Source of the DNA: Dactylis glomerata
Lineage: Eukaryota > Streptophyta > Magnoliopsida > Poales > Poaceae
Reading direction: 5' to 3'
DNA: 64,000 bases
Assembly (NCBI GenBank): GCA_007115705.1
Contig: QXEO01000167.1
Coordinates: forward strand, 4,662,553 to 4,726,552
The notes under the pieces are model-generated. The model had not been told where the DNA came from. It did no database searches and was given only the letters and a program-made list of their open reading frames with translations. The position numbers and the translations under genes are program-made. Shown in pieces: positions 45,022 to 57,222 of the stretch (position 1 is its first letter; the number at the start of each line of letters is the position of its first letter).

Positions 45022-46542
45022 TGATATCCCACAAGTATAGGGGATCGTGTGTAGCCTTTTCGATAAGTAAGAGTGCCGAACCCAATGAGGAGCTAAAGGT
45101 AGGATAAATGATCTCTCAAGTTCTATCAACCACTGATACAACTCTACGCACACTAAACATTTGCATTATCTAGGAAATAAAACTAGAGTAACAATACGGG
45201 TATGAGAGATAGCTTTGCAAGATAATAAATACAAGAAAATAATTGTTAGTGCTGCAGCAATAAGATATACTAAGTAACCATAAACTAACAGTACCATGAG
45301 TATGGAAAAATGGTGGTAATAGTGGTGGCTTTGTCTAAGTTCAATTAGTGAATAAATCGGGTTCACTGTCTTCGATGCAGTTTTCTATGTGGGAGAGGCT
45401 AAATATACAAGCACTTCACTACTTGGAAATACAAGTACTATATGATTGGATTGTTAGCAAGCATCCGCAAATACTAACAATGCATTAAGGTTTCCCCAAC
45501 CATAGCCTTAAGTTAATGGTCCTCTTACTCCCATACATGCAACGTTCCGGTTCGCGTCCTCAGGTTTCTGTCACTCTGGCAGAACTACCCCCTTCCTTTT
45601 GTACATACTACTAACCCCAAGATGTTTAATCTATGCGCGCATAAATATAATGGACACCAAAGGACAGTACTATATCAACATACAACTCTAATGAATCAAA
45701 GACATTCAACAAATCAATCTAAGAACAAATAAACTATGCAAACATGACATAGATCATAGGATAAATATTATAGCATCAAACACCATGTTTACATAGGATG
45801 GTACAGAGGTGTGTGGGAGGATGAACCACTGCATAATAGGAGGAGTTGGTGATGGAGATAGCGGTGAAGATGGCGGAGATGAGCAGCGAGGGGCGCGGGC
45901 GGCAACGGCGGTGGGGCCGACGGCGCGGGCGGCGGCGCGGGGGACTCTTTCCCCGCCGCCGGCATCATGGGGGAGCGCCGCCCCTTAGCCCCCTTCCTTC
46001 ATGGCTTCATGGGAGCCCTCCACCATGGAGATGGGATCCATGGGGGAGGGTAAAACGTGGCTCTAGTGGCTGCAAATTCGTGGGTAGAGGTGTCTCCCAC
46101 GAGCTAGGGTTCCTCTCTTTATATAGTCTCTCGGATTCCCGTCTCCCCATCTTGGGCCGCAATGGAGCGGGCTTAGCTCAGTCGTCCGGACACGGAATCA
46201 GGTGAATTTTATATCCAAAACGTTCGCCGTGAAATTCCCTACAACTTTGTAATTGAAAAGTTTTCCGTTTGACGCCGTCTTCGATCCGTAACGTGACCAT
46301 CTTCGAAAAAAGTTCTGGCACAGATTTCTGGAAAATCCCAATTTGACTCCAACAAGGTTAGTCCAAATAAATCATAAACTTGCCACAAAGTGTAAAACAA
46401 GAACATTGTGTACTTCTACAACTATTAGTAGGTTAGTCCAAATAAATCATAAACTTGCCACAAAGTGTTGACAAAATATATAGCAGTTGGTGTGAAACAA
46501 GCATGGAGCATCAAAAATTATAGATACGTTTGCAACGTATCA
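45022..46542 (-). repeat. 5' LTR of coding-free Gypsy (1521 bp)
   Basis: Starts TGATATCCC in plus coordinates and ends CAACGTATCA, with TSD CCCAC adjacent. Minus-strand TATATAAA is at 46125-46118. It is about 550 bp shorter than its partner because of a deletion at CCGTGAAATTC near 46228. Confidence 0.9.
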
Positions 46543-46763
46543 CCCACCGAACTGGTATTCTGAATGCCAGTTCGGCGCCTCGCCAAAATGGCCCGGCGGT
46601 CCGCCGGACAATCCGGTCCCCAGTCCGGTCCCACCGAACCTGGCGTCGAACCACAGTTTCCAACTCTCTCTCAACCCTGCACTTGTTCCTCCCCGACTTT
46701 GAGTTCCTTTTTCCATGACATGTATCTTTATCTGGTGTTGCTTCTTTTTGCTTGTGTTTTTAG
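46543..46763 (+). other. Remainder of Copia CCGG module and probable intron end
   Basis: After the CCCAC duplication, the CCGG-rich module broken at 30628 continues (CGAACTGGTATTCTGAATG, then CCCGGCGGTCCGCCGG) to about 46660. A pyrimidine-rich stretch then ends in acceptor TTTTTAG at 46763. Confidence 0.5.
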
Positions 46764-48370
46764 ACTCTTTCTCGACTGAAGACAGTGACTACTGCATTGA
46801 CAATGAAGAGGATGCACGAGCCTTTGAGATAAAGAAGAGGAAGTTAGATGATGCTGGGGGACGCCCTCACCGTCGTACCCATCAGACAGGGAAGACTGTG
46901 GCTGAGGACAGTAGTTCTGCAGCTGTAGGGCAGCATTTGAGGACCAAGGTTATTCAGCCTCATGGGCCTCCTCCATCCCGGAGGGGCAAGAGTGTTCACC
47001 GTGGCCTGATGGATGTGGAGAAGGAAAAGGAGATCACGGAGAATCTGGGATCAGCTCATATCAATACTTGGCATCGCCTTCGGCTTGAGAACCCGTACCG
47101 CTTTCATGAGAGGCAGTACTCTGGCAGTGACAAGAAGTTCTGGACTGATTCTCAGCGAGCCATGTGGGATGATTACTATGATGCGTCTGAGCACATGAAG
47201 AGTGGGTTCTATGTGGTGCCTAAATCTCTCAACACCGAGCACTTTCAGCAGTATGTTTCCAAGAACTTTTGCTTCATTAATGAGGCTCTTCTCAAGATGG
47301 ATATCTTTGACCTTGTCACCCTCTCGGAGCCTATTCAGCCTTTGGTGGCCTGTCAGTTCAGTTGCACTGTTCACTTCCATAATGATCCTGAGGAGTCTTT
47401 CTCTTGGATGACTGGCCAAGATGTTCTCACCACCAACTTTGCTGATTTCTGTGAGGCTTTGGGCTATGGTGGTGGTAGGGCTCGTCGGTTCAAGATTCAC
47501 TCTGAGGGGCCCTTTACCACGGAGAAGATCTCTCGCATTTGCTATCCAGATTTGCCATCCCAACCTGCTCCTACCATTTCAGGGATGTACTACTACTACA
47601 ACGCTCTTGCCAAGCTCTTTCGTCAGAATCTTGTGAGTAAGGCTGGAGATGATGCTAGTGTCAGGGGCTATCACAGGAATCTGCTGTACTATTGCCAGCC
47701 TGAGAAGCTTCGGAAGATAGATGGATGTGACTTCATCTTTCAGGAAATCAAGCGATCTACTCTGAAGCGCATGACTCCTAACTACTGCCAGTTTGTTCAG
47801 CATTTGATCAACAGACAGCCCAGGGCTCAGACTAGTCAGGTGCGTGGACAGATTCTTGACATGGAAACATTCACTGTGGGCTTCCAGGGCTCCTTTGAAG
47901 AGGCTCCGAGTTTGCTCTGTGCCAGGGCTAGATGTCGCACCATGGATGCTCCAGATCCTCACCATGCCTCAGGCTCTGGATCTAGCCATCGCCGTCACCG
48001 CCACTAACGTCGCCACCATAGGTCTTCTTGCAGGAAGGGCCTTGCTGCCTTCTTCAAGAATTTGTGGGATATGTGTCGCAACTCCTATGATGTGGCTCAC
48101 AGGAGCATGGAGATGAGTCAGGAGACTCGAAAGAGGGAGAATGACTTCTTGGCTGCTAGGGGAGGTGTTATTCCTCCTGTTGGAACCGAGTTGGATCCGG
48201 TCCCGTATGTCAACTATGTCATGCCACCTCTTGATGATGACATGTTTACCGGTGTTGAATACTTTGAAGACTTTGAGCCACCCTCTGAGCCAGAAGATGC
48301 TGATGAAGATGAAGGTGCCCGTGGAGAAGAAGATCACGAAGGCTCTCCTGTTCTGAGTGAAGATTTTTGA
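46764..48370 (+). pseudogene. Third ORF of large Copia, one in-frame stop
   Basis: The frame is open from 46715 (ATG) to a TAA at 48005-48007, then on to TGA at 48370, 551 codons in all. The stretch before 46764 is hydrophobic and probably intronic. The product has an acidic start, a basic serine-rich linker and a globular central part (SAHINTWHRLRLENPYRFHE; CTVHFHNDPEESFSWMTGQD; FADFCEALGYGGGRARRF). After the stop comes an acidic tail (PPLDDDMFTGVEYFEDFEPP). I see no catalytic motif and no C-terminal membrane segment. It occupies the 'env-like' ORF position of SIRE/Maximus elements, and its central part reminds me of plant 'putative transposon protein' domains of unknown function. Envelope function is not supported. 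Confidence 0.6.
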
Positions 48371-48835
48371 GCGCTAGCATCTTCTACCCTCTTGTCCCTT
48401 TTTGGTGTTTCGATGCCAAAGGGGGAGAAGAGTGTAGAGTCTCTAGGAATAACGTCGCATGACACAAGCCTAGCTTCATTTTCCTTGGTTCTTAAGTGGC
48501 TTGTGTCCATTTGCGCTTTATATTTGCCGGTTTTATCTCTCAAACTCTTTATTTCATGTATGGACAAGTGTGTACCTTAACTATGCACCTTATCTTTATG
48601 TTTGGATATGTTTATGCTTGCGTATATTCTTAGCTATCCATTATATTATCTTGTCCATGTCATGCTTGGTTCCTAAAGATGGTGGGGGAGCTCCTCATAA
48701 TTTAAATTTTGCACCTTGCATTCCAAAAGCAAATTCTACCATGTGCATATGTTATGGGGGAGCACTCTCACTATTCCTTAGATACCATGCTATGTCATTC
48801 CTATGTGACTCTATCATAGTTTGTCATCGTAAATC
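48371..48835 (+). other. 3' noncoding region with repeated GGGGGAG motifs
   Basis: No ORF. GGGGGAG-type PPT-like motifs occur at about 48420, 48684 and 48755, before the true PPT at 48836. Similar multiple PPT-like motifs are known in some Copia elements. Confidence 0.6.
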
Positions 48836-48849
48836 AAAAAGGGGGAGAT
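48836..48849 (+). other. Polypurine tract of large Copia
   Basis: AAAAAGGGGGAGAT directly precedes the 3' LTR start TGAAAGGAC. Confidence 0.9.
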
Positions 48850-49274
48850 TGAAAGGACATTTGTCCATTTCTACTTTTTTGTTTTACAATGACATGACTA
48901 TGTTTTGTGTGAACTAATATTTGAAATGTATGCATACAGGGTTAAGTTCACATGTGACGGAGTTTTTATGCACAAAGAAAGATGGTGGAATCGCCTACCA
49001 GAAGTTGTCCTGGTTCGGTCTGGCCGACCCTCTGGCCGGACCATCCGGCGGCAGACCAGGCCAGTCCAGCAGGGCCGCCGAACTGCTATTCTGAAAGGGT
49101 TTTCGGTGGGTCGCCGAATCCGCCCGGCGGGCCGCCGGACATCCGGCCGGCAGTCCGGTCCCGCCAGACTTTCCGTCGGAGCGTCCAGCTCAAAGGCCGG
49201 TGCCACCAAACTTATCGCCAGACTCCTTCTCGGGCAGCTTCCAACGGCCAGGTTTCCACCCACCTATAAATACC
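48850..49274 (+). repeat. 3' LTR of large Copia, left piece
   Basis: Matches 22449-22874 with several percent divergence. Interrupted at TATAAATACC by the LARD-like insertion. Confidence 0.92.
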
Positions 49275-52200
49275 TGTGGGGACCCCGGTTTACCACCCGG
49301 AATTCCCGTTATGCACACAACTCACGATCCCATGATCAGTATGTCGTGAGTCCACATAACCGAGATGATATCAAAGTTACATCATCCATTACAGTACCGA
49401 ATACAAAGTCTTACAATTGGTCACACGACCAAGACTGATAATGCCACGCAGGGCAAGTTTACAAACTAAGCAGCGGATACCAAGCAGCGTTGATGTCCCA
49501 CATCATGCCTACTACCCTACAGGCAACTGACTGGGAGACGTTCCTAGTTCGCACCAGCGTCATCGCAACCATTGTCACCATCCTTGCAGTCTTCTTCATA
49601 GTCTGACCAAGTTAATAGCCAGGGACAAAGCTGTGAGTACATTTTGGAATTGTACTCGCAAACCATCTAAGAAGGGATAAATTGCATGCTATTTGGCCGT
49701 AGCAAGGGAGATTTGTTTGGGGCTGGTGCTTAACCTAATTGTACTTTCTCGTGTCGATATAGCATGTCATACAACATCTCTATATCCTTACTAAAGAAGA
49801 GTTTTAGTAAAACAACTTTAGAAAAGCTCTAGGAAAGGGGGAAACTCATTTTCAAGAGAAGAGATGGGGTCAATCAAACATGACCACCATTAGTTTCCGG
49901 TCAATCACACATGACCACTTCCCACCTTCGGCAGTACCCTACAAGCACTCCGAACCAAACATGTGCCACGGCAGTACCCTCCAAGTACTTTGTCTGGCAT
50001 TTTCTCCATTCCTTTCCAAAATCCACTTTGAAAACAAAACCGACATTGGGCTAGGCAACGGTCGTCCCAACCGTCCATGACCGAGGACTCGACTATTCGA
50101 ATAGAATTTCACTCTGCAGAGGTTGTACACTTTACCCACACCATTCGATAAATCCGCCGGGATACCACCACGGTCCGTCATACACAAGTATGCGGGTTTC
50201 AGATAATCGATCATAGTCTTCCATCTATCCACCTTAACACGGGCGCCTACCCTGTGGAGTATACATCCCCGGCAAACCCTGGCCGTCTACCTCTGCAGAG
50301 CGTAGTTCCAGTGCCACGGCGGGAGAAACCCAAGTGTCTTCCGGACGGGTAGCCTATTGGCGGACCCGCTACACTATTGCCCACCACTTGCGACAACCCG
50401 GATTCCGGGGTCCTCCAGACCCTTATATAGTGCGAGGCTCCCCGCACTAAGGCAGATAAACTTCCGACTAAGCCCCGTCCCATACCAGGGTAATGTGGTT
50501 GCACGGGTTAATTGTTCTGAGCGAACGCCTAGTGATCACCAATGTCATATTAAAAACCACCATCTCCTTGTCCTCCATTTTGACAAAAACCATTTTTGAA
50601 ATCACTTCAGTGGGGTAGTTACTACCCCAAGGTTTTCGGAAACATTTTCGTAAACTTTCATTGAGTGTTCCCAGTCCTAGAGTTTTAGCTCCACTAGAAA
50701 GTTTATCAAAGGCATTGTCGCTAACCAACAAGCCACTACTTCAGGGGTATTGGAATAGGTAGCAAAGGGGGTCATCTCGATGGATGATAACAACTTGACT
50801 CGCGAAGCTTGAGTCAACAAATAATTGCTATAGGGACTATAGCAACATAAATCAATGCACTGTAATAAAATTAGAAGGAGACATGCAAATGTGTAATTAG
50901 GGTTCAGATATGCATCAAGTTAGATGGCTTGCCTTAGTAGCTTGTCCCTGGTCTTCTTTTTGATAATCAAAGATTTATCCCTCCTCGGTACACTCCTCGT
51001 TCGATTCTATCGCCGGAAAAAAATAAAAGCACACAATAAGCACACATGCATACACAAGTCACAAGCATTTGAGCACTCATACCATCTTATCAAAGAGTAT
51101 CAGAAGCAAACAAGTTTAGAAAACAAACAAAGTTTTAAAGGTTCTTAATTAACAAGTTAAGCCTACTAGATACTAGGGTTTCTTAAGTTGATGTGAACAC
51201 TACCACTTAGCAACCAATTCAAGCATGCAGGCATCCAGTGAACCAAACAGCACACCAATCAATATTGCAGGTTGACAACAATCTTAAGAAACTACCAAAG
51301 TTGGATTTATTGAAAAGCAAGGTGTGGTCTATTTCCTATGAATTTAACAATAAGAGAATAACACTAGGGCACCAAAATAATCCCCATATATTCTCTGAAT
51401 CTCAGAAAAATATGAGGTAAAGTGCTCTGGAAAGCTCTTCAAGAGCATGATCCAACAAAGTTGGATTCAACACCAAATTCTAACTCTACTGCAAGTGATG
51501 ATTTTCCTAAAATTAATTACACACTATGCCATTTTAATTACCACTGCAAGATTACAAGTCCTAAAATAGCAAAACTAGTGAATCAAGCAAGATATCATTA
51601 TAAGATAACTCTAGAAATTGGTTTCACTCATAAACTCCTATCCTACAGCAAGTGAGAAATTAAACTATACTAATTAAACTATTTGCCAAATTAAATACCA
51701 CTGAACATATAGGTGTCCTAAAATACCAAACTTAGTTTTTCATGCAAGTAAACACCTAAGGGCACCTCTATAAATTGGAAGCAAGGCATTTCAAGTTATA
51801 AAACCCTAGATTTGCAATTTTGACAAAAAGGGTGCTTATTTTACAAGATTTAAGTCAAGTAATTCTACAAGTTTTAAAATGACATGCAACCAGTGCCACT
51901 GGCTAGATAATAATCCAAGGAGTTCACAGAGATTTGAATCAGGTCAAATGGAGACAGATTCGATTTTTGGTGAATTTTTACAAGTTGCAGGTCAGAGGAT
52001 AAAGGATTAAATAGATCTTTCTAAAAAAACAGAGATGGGCCAGATCTGGCCGGCCGACTCAGCCCAGTGCCGGGCCAGCCCAACTGGCGACGATGCGCGC
52101 GGGAGCCGGCGGTCCAGACTGCCTGGCGATCGGGGCCCGCCGGTCAGCCGCGGGTGCGACCAAACCGTTACGGAGCGACGCCGTCCATCGGATTAAGTCA

Positions 52201-54906
52201 GAATCGACGAACCAGGTTCATCGTCTCCGTGTGACAGGGCCTGGTCGGACGGAAACCCTAGGAGGGTCTGGGAGGCGGGGCTGCTCACCTAGGGGCGTTC
52301 CCCGGACGTCGAGGAGGCGCTGGGGCGACGCGGTGGACGACGACGACCTCGAAGAGGGGCGACATGACCGGAAAGCGTCTCGGGGGACAGATCTGCACGA
52401 TGGCAATGGCGAGGTCTTCCCTGGTGATCTGTGGAGCTCTACTCCGATGTTCCTGGGTCAAAAGAGACGGCGGGATTAGCTAGGTATGGATGATAGGAGT
52501 TCAAATACACAAGGATGAACGACAGAGGGGGTTTTGATTGGTAGCAAGCCTCCTCGCAAGCTTGCAGCACCGACTTAGAAGATGGGCTCTCCTCGGCTGC
52601 CTAGAACGAGATATTGGGTCTGAGCTCCGAGAGTGATAGAGGGGTGTGAGGGGAGTAGAATGAGCCAGGAGTGGAAGGCTGGGGTGGTCTGCAGCTTTAA
52701 ACCAAGAGGGATGAGGGCTTAGGTCGGTTTGGCATGGTAGGGCCCATAGGAGGGCTAGGGTTGGGGGAGAGTGACGGTGGGAGGGTGAGAGAGGGTCAGA
52801 GAGATGCCTTCCTTAAGAAGGCTGGGCTGCTGCATGCTTTAAACAATGTTGGGCAAGATTTTTAAAATATGCATGTGAGTCTCTCCTCTAATTCCCTCCA
52901 AGCACTAGGGGACAAAAGAGAGGGAAATGCTACAGTAGATTTCGTCCAGGGGGTGGTCAAGGTGCTGGGGAGGTCAAAGTGGTGGTTTGGTGAAGTTTCA
53001 AATAAGTTTGAATTTGGTAGGGATTGATATGGTGGTGATCTTATGCATGGTGAAATTCTTGGATTATGGCTAGTCCCATATGCAACAATAAATAGCATGC
53101 ATATATGTATTTGGTGGGTGTGGTTTGGTGAGATAAATGATATTGCCGATTTGGAAGATTCTATATGATGTTAGGCAAGATCACCAAAATTGGAAAGTGG
53201 AGATTTCCCCTATACTACTTGAGACAATATTTCGAAAACTTGAAGATGCACCACTAGGGTTTTTGAGTCCAAAGGGTCCTATAGGAATAAGAGAACATGG
53301 TAGGAGATTATAAAGTGCCGGTTGAGAAAATAAAGGTGCATGAAATAATATAGGCACCATTCATATGTATTGTATTAAGCAAGGAAAATGAGATAGAGAA
53401 ATAGTTATTCTTGATGAAGGAAAAGTGATATTTTGCAAGAATAACATTTCTAAATGCTAGTAGAGAGGAAATGATTTTATGGAGAGATTTTATGCTGAGG
53501 TTTGACAAATTTCCAAGAGGATCAAGGAAAACTAGAATGTGGAAACAATTTTGACTAGGGTTGAAAACCCAGTCACATAGATAGGTGGCATGCTTCAAAA
53601 TGCACATGCAAGTGCATAGATAGTTAGAGTAGATCAAAAGGAAGAGGAATGGGTCAAAGAATGGTCTCTGATCAATTAATTTTGAATTCTAGAAGTGTGA
53701 GCAAAAGTGCATGTGATAATAGTCAAATGGTCAGTGATTTGATTAGGGTCAGGAACAGGATTAGAACAAGTAGCAGATGACCTCAAATGACCAGGTGGCA
53801 ATGGAGGAAATGGAAGAACACATGCCAAATATGAGTTCTAGAAAGGTATATTGCCATGGATAGAATAGATGAGCTTAATATAGGTGTTGGAAAATGGAAT
53901 CTGTTAATAGACACTAAGATAGTCTACACACTAGGTGTTTGATAAAATGACTGCAACAAAATATTTTGTGATAGCTGAGAGGAGCCTTCTAAGATGGGAT
54001 GTAGATGATTCTAGTAACACCAGGGTGCTTTCCTTGGGCCAGTTTGATTAGTTTTAAGATCCCTCAAAATGGTGCTCCTAATGTCTCATGATAAGACTAA
54101 GACATTAGAGTTAGGAATTCAGGACTGAGATGAAAATAACAAGATAGGTTTGATTTGAAAGATAGAGTGGAAATAACTTATATAGGACAAAATATAAATT
54201 GATGAGATTTGAAAAGGTTAGGCCACAGGCCTATATGAGGATTATATCTACACACAAACAACTCATCAAAGTCAAACAGTCACACAAAGTCAACTCACCA
54301 CACAAGGTCAATCATTTGCAGCTAATCTAGCATTATCAGAAACAATGATTGAACCAGTGCTCAATGATCATGCCCAGGTCAAGTAGAGAAGAGTTTCAAT
54401 AAAGGAGTAAGGCTTTGGTAGATAGTTTTAGAAACAAATGGAGACATAAATATCTCCTTTGTAAAATCTTCTCAAAGTTGTTTGAAATCCTTTTATAAAT
54501 ATCAACAAAATAAAAGTTTGTAAAGTAGTGGGACCACTCTACTTTGTAGGTCCAGATAATTTTGTAAATACTTAGTTTTGATAAAAGCTTTGTCTCAAAA
54601 ATAAATCTTGGCGCTTATTTGGATAAATAAAAAAAATAATTTGAATAAAAAGGAGAGTTTGCCAAGATAATGGTTTTGGAAAATAGCTAGAGGCATAAAT
54701 AAGAGCATGATCACAAGGGCACAAGGGTGGTGTTGGTTCACAAAGGTGTTCAATAAGCAACTCAAGCAGACATCATTAACATAACAACCAAGACAAACAA
54801 GCAAGAAACATATTTCCAGAGGTATGCTCAAAAAGTTTTTGTTGGCCCTCTTTTTTTGGCTCACTAAACACGACTTAAATAGGGTTACAAAAAGTGGGGT
54901 GTTACA
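49275..54906 (-). repeat. 3' LTR of LARD-like element (5632 bp)
   Basis: Begins TGTGGGGACCCCGG and ends GGGGTGTTACA in plus coordinates. A GC-rich block (52030-52450) lies upstream of AT-rich sequence. Minus-strand TTTAAA at 52701-52696 is a weak TATA candidate. The 128-codon plus-strand ORF at 52093 is antisense to LTR transcription and probably chance. Confidence 0.93.
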
Positions 54907-57222
54907 GATCTTCCCCCCTTAAACAGAATCTCGTCCCGAGATTCCTAAGTGTGGTACTAGAGAGGTGAAGAGACTAGGGTAGAGTTAGACTTCAAAAGGT
55001 CGCTCTTCCAACTTTTTGATGATACTTCGAGCTGCATCGAAGGCTTGCTCTTGCGGAAGATGTAGATCATCATCACTTGCTACGGTTGATGGCTGAAGAG
55101 TTGATGTTGCCAAAAGTATCATGTCGAGATCATGCCGAGACACTTTTTAAGGTTAGTGGGGTCAAGCAATCTAGTATGTCCAAAAGGGATCCTACGAGAG
55201 TTAGAAGGGTTTCAACTCGCGATTGAGGTCTTGAAGAGTTGAGGCTTCTCGGGTAGCTCTTGTTGGCTTGGAGTCGCTTCTTCCCTCGTGTAGCTTGATG
55301 GAATCTTCAGATCTTGGAGTGGTGACTTGAAACTTGATATTGGCGTAGACCTTTAATCTCGATCTTGCAGACGGTAGACAAGAGCATCTATGCTTCAGTC
55401 TTGATAGGCACGTCGAATTTTTATCAACTTAGTCTCCTACGCTTCCTAGCTACCAAGGCGTAGGTTAGTCCTAATGGAACCATTCTTCTAGGTCGTCTTG
55501 TGCTTTAGCTATGAATGCATCAGGTGGCAGTGCACCACCAACGGTGTGTCTTCTAGTAGTCAACGATTTATTCCTTCTTGTCTTCGGGTTGGTGGGGACT
55601 ATTGAAGATCTTCCTTCTTGTAGCCTTGGGAATCTTAAGGTATATTGGGATACCTTGAGTCGACTTCATCTTCCAAGAAATCTTCACGGGAATTCCTACT
55701 CGTGGCATAAGTCAGTATTGTTTTCAAACCCGTCAAAATTTGAACGAGCGAGTGAGTTAGTTAGAAAAGTCTTCACTTCTTATCGTTCCTACCTTCGTTG
55801 ATGTCTCCTAAAGGTGGAGTCGACATTGACCGCCTGATTTTGGAGAGCCTTCATCCTTCTATTTGCTCCGTGGAGATCAAGCACATGAGTCTTCAGGCTT
55901 CAAGTGGCGGCAACGGGTTGATCTTCGAAGGTTAGGTCTTGGCCTTGATACTTCTATGCCCAATGTTAGTCGGCTTGTTAGAAGTTTAGCAAGCGTTGGG
56001 GTGCTAAGAGAGTATCATCAATGTTAGCAAAAATCTAGAATTATGGTTAGACGATCCTGGTTAGTGATGTCTTTGTCTTCTAGAAGTCCCTTGTAGTACA
56101 GGCGGGTCTATCTTCTGCTTCCTTGTCGTTGTAGAGAGGTGTTGACGAAGCATGAAGCTCGTAGCAAAAATTTCTGCATCGGATCTTGGATAGGTGTTGC
56201 GAGAGGATTTATACTCCACTATTATCGAGTTTAGGGTTAGCGTTTCACTTTTAACTTATCTACGCTACTCAAGCTGACAAAAACAGATGAGATGGAAAAC
56301 ACTTTTTAAAGAGGTTTTCTTCATCAGAGTTTTACATGACCTATGATTTTCAAGGCCGAGAGGCCAAAACAAGCACAAGCACAAGGTAACAATACACATT
56401 TAAGAAACACACCAGACAATTGGACACACTATCAAGAACAGACAAGGCAATCAACAAACAATCGCAGAAATCACACGAGGTACTTCAAGTACCAATGATG
56501 CCTAACAACGCGTGATATTTGGGGTTAGTCCTATTTATCCTAGGGTCATGGTTGGTCATAGTTGTTGACTTCTTCATTTACTTGCTTCTGGCTTCAATCG
56601 AAACTTGACGGTAGTTGGTGGTGAAGTTGCAGTGATGTTGAGCCGTTGATGTTGACTTGGGAAGTGCAGTGTTGTAAGTCTTCTGGTATCACCTCACATG
56701 GTTGTGAGACCTTCAGAGGGGTTGCTGAAGTGTTCCATTGGTGGCATACACGCCTGACAGACCTAATAAATACTAGTCAAGCAACTAAGTACTTGGTCCT
56801 TGACAACTGCAAAAGTGCAAGTCCAGGGAGGATCAAGGTTAGTATCCTGACAGAGCCATTGGTGCGAACCAAAGGCAAAATATTTGTTCACATGATCCTT
56901 CCCTTTTTAACTGGAGTGGCTTGAAGACGTCCTTCCGAGTAGTTGCTCCATCATGTGCTGCTAAACTTTAGGTCTATTCGGGGTACAACGTCCAGTATTT
57001 AGATTTTGAAGGGGATAAGATGAGATAGTAAAAGCGGTGAAAACCTTGGAAAACAGAGAGATAAGATTAGCAGTTTTGAAGAGGTGAGAAAGGTATAAGC
57101 CATACTATTGGATACTTAGAAGAAGTAACCTTTGCAAATAGTTTTAGCAAAATATTACTTTCCTATCTAACGCCCATGCTAATTAAGGTCTCCTACAGTC
57201 AGGATGGCTCTGATACCAACTC
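54907..57222 (-). other. Noncoding core of LARD-like element
   Basis: The PPT AAGGGGGGAAGA (minus strand 54919-54908), next to a TCTCGTCCCGAGATT stretch, resembles the pol-LTR junction of Gypsy elements with TGTAACACC LTRs. Neither strand shows gag, protease, RT or integrase motifs; the longest frames (under 100 codons) lack recognisable features. Confidence 0.8.
57206..57218 (-). other. Primer-binding site, initiator tRNA-Met type
   Basis: TGGTATCAGAGCC on the minus strand, four bases from the 5' LTR end. Confidence 0.88.

Larger units (their letters stand above)
30629..46542 (-). mobile_element. Coding-free Gypsy element, TSD CCCAC
   Basis: LTRs: 30629-31218 plus 39615-41097 (3' in element orientation, split by a Copia) and 45022-46542 (5'). 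TSD CCCAC is at 30624-30628 and 46543-46547. PBS and PPT show minus orientation. The 3.9-kb internal region has no ORF of note. Noncoding parts align with the Gypsy elements at 1-8031 and 8604-15220, so it belongs to the same non-autonomous Athila-type group but has lost even the 271-codon ORF. Confidence 0.9.

Noticed and set aside
46715..46763. Hydrophobic N-terminus of the third Copia ORF read as a signal peptide
   Set aside because: This stretch is T-rich and ends in a splice-acceptor-like TTTTTAG, so it is more likely intron than coding.
52038..52051. Perfect 14-bp palindrome GGCCAGATCTGGCC in the LARD LTR
   Set aside because: An isolated short palindrome in a GC-rich region with no supporting context.
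52093..52479. 128-codon ORF present in both LARD LTRs (also 60041-60427)
   Set aside because: It is GC-rich sequence antisense to the LTR promoter. Both copies are open simply because the LTRs are about 99% identical; no domain is recognisable.
55511..55801. Possible gene in the LARD core (96-codon ORF)
   Set aside because: Plus strand, opposite to the element; no domain or codon pattern supports it.
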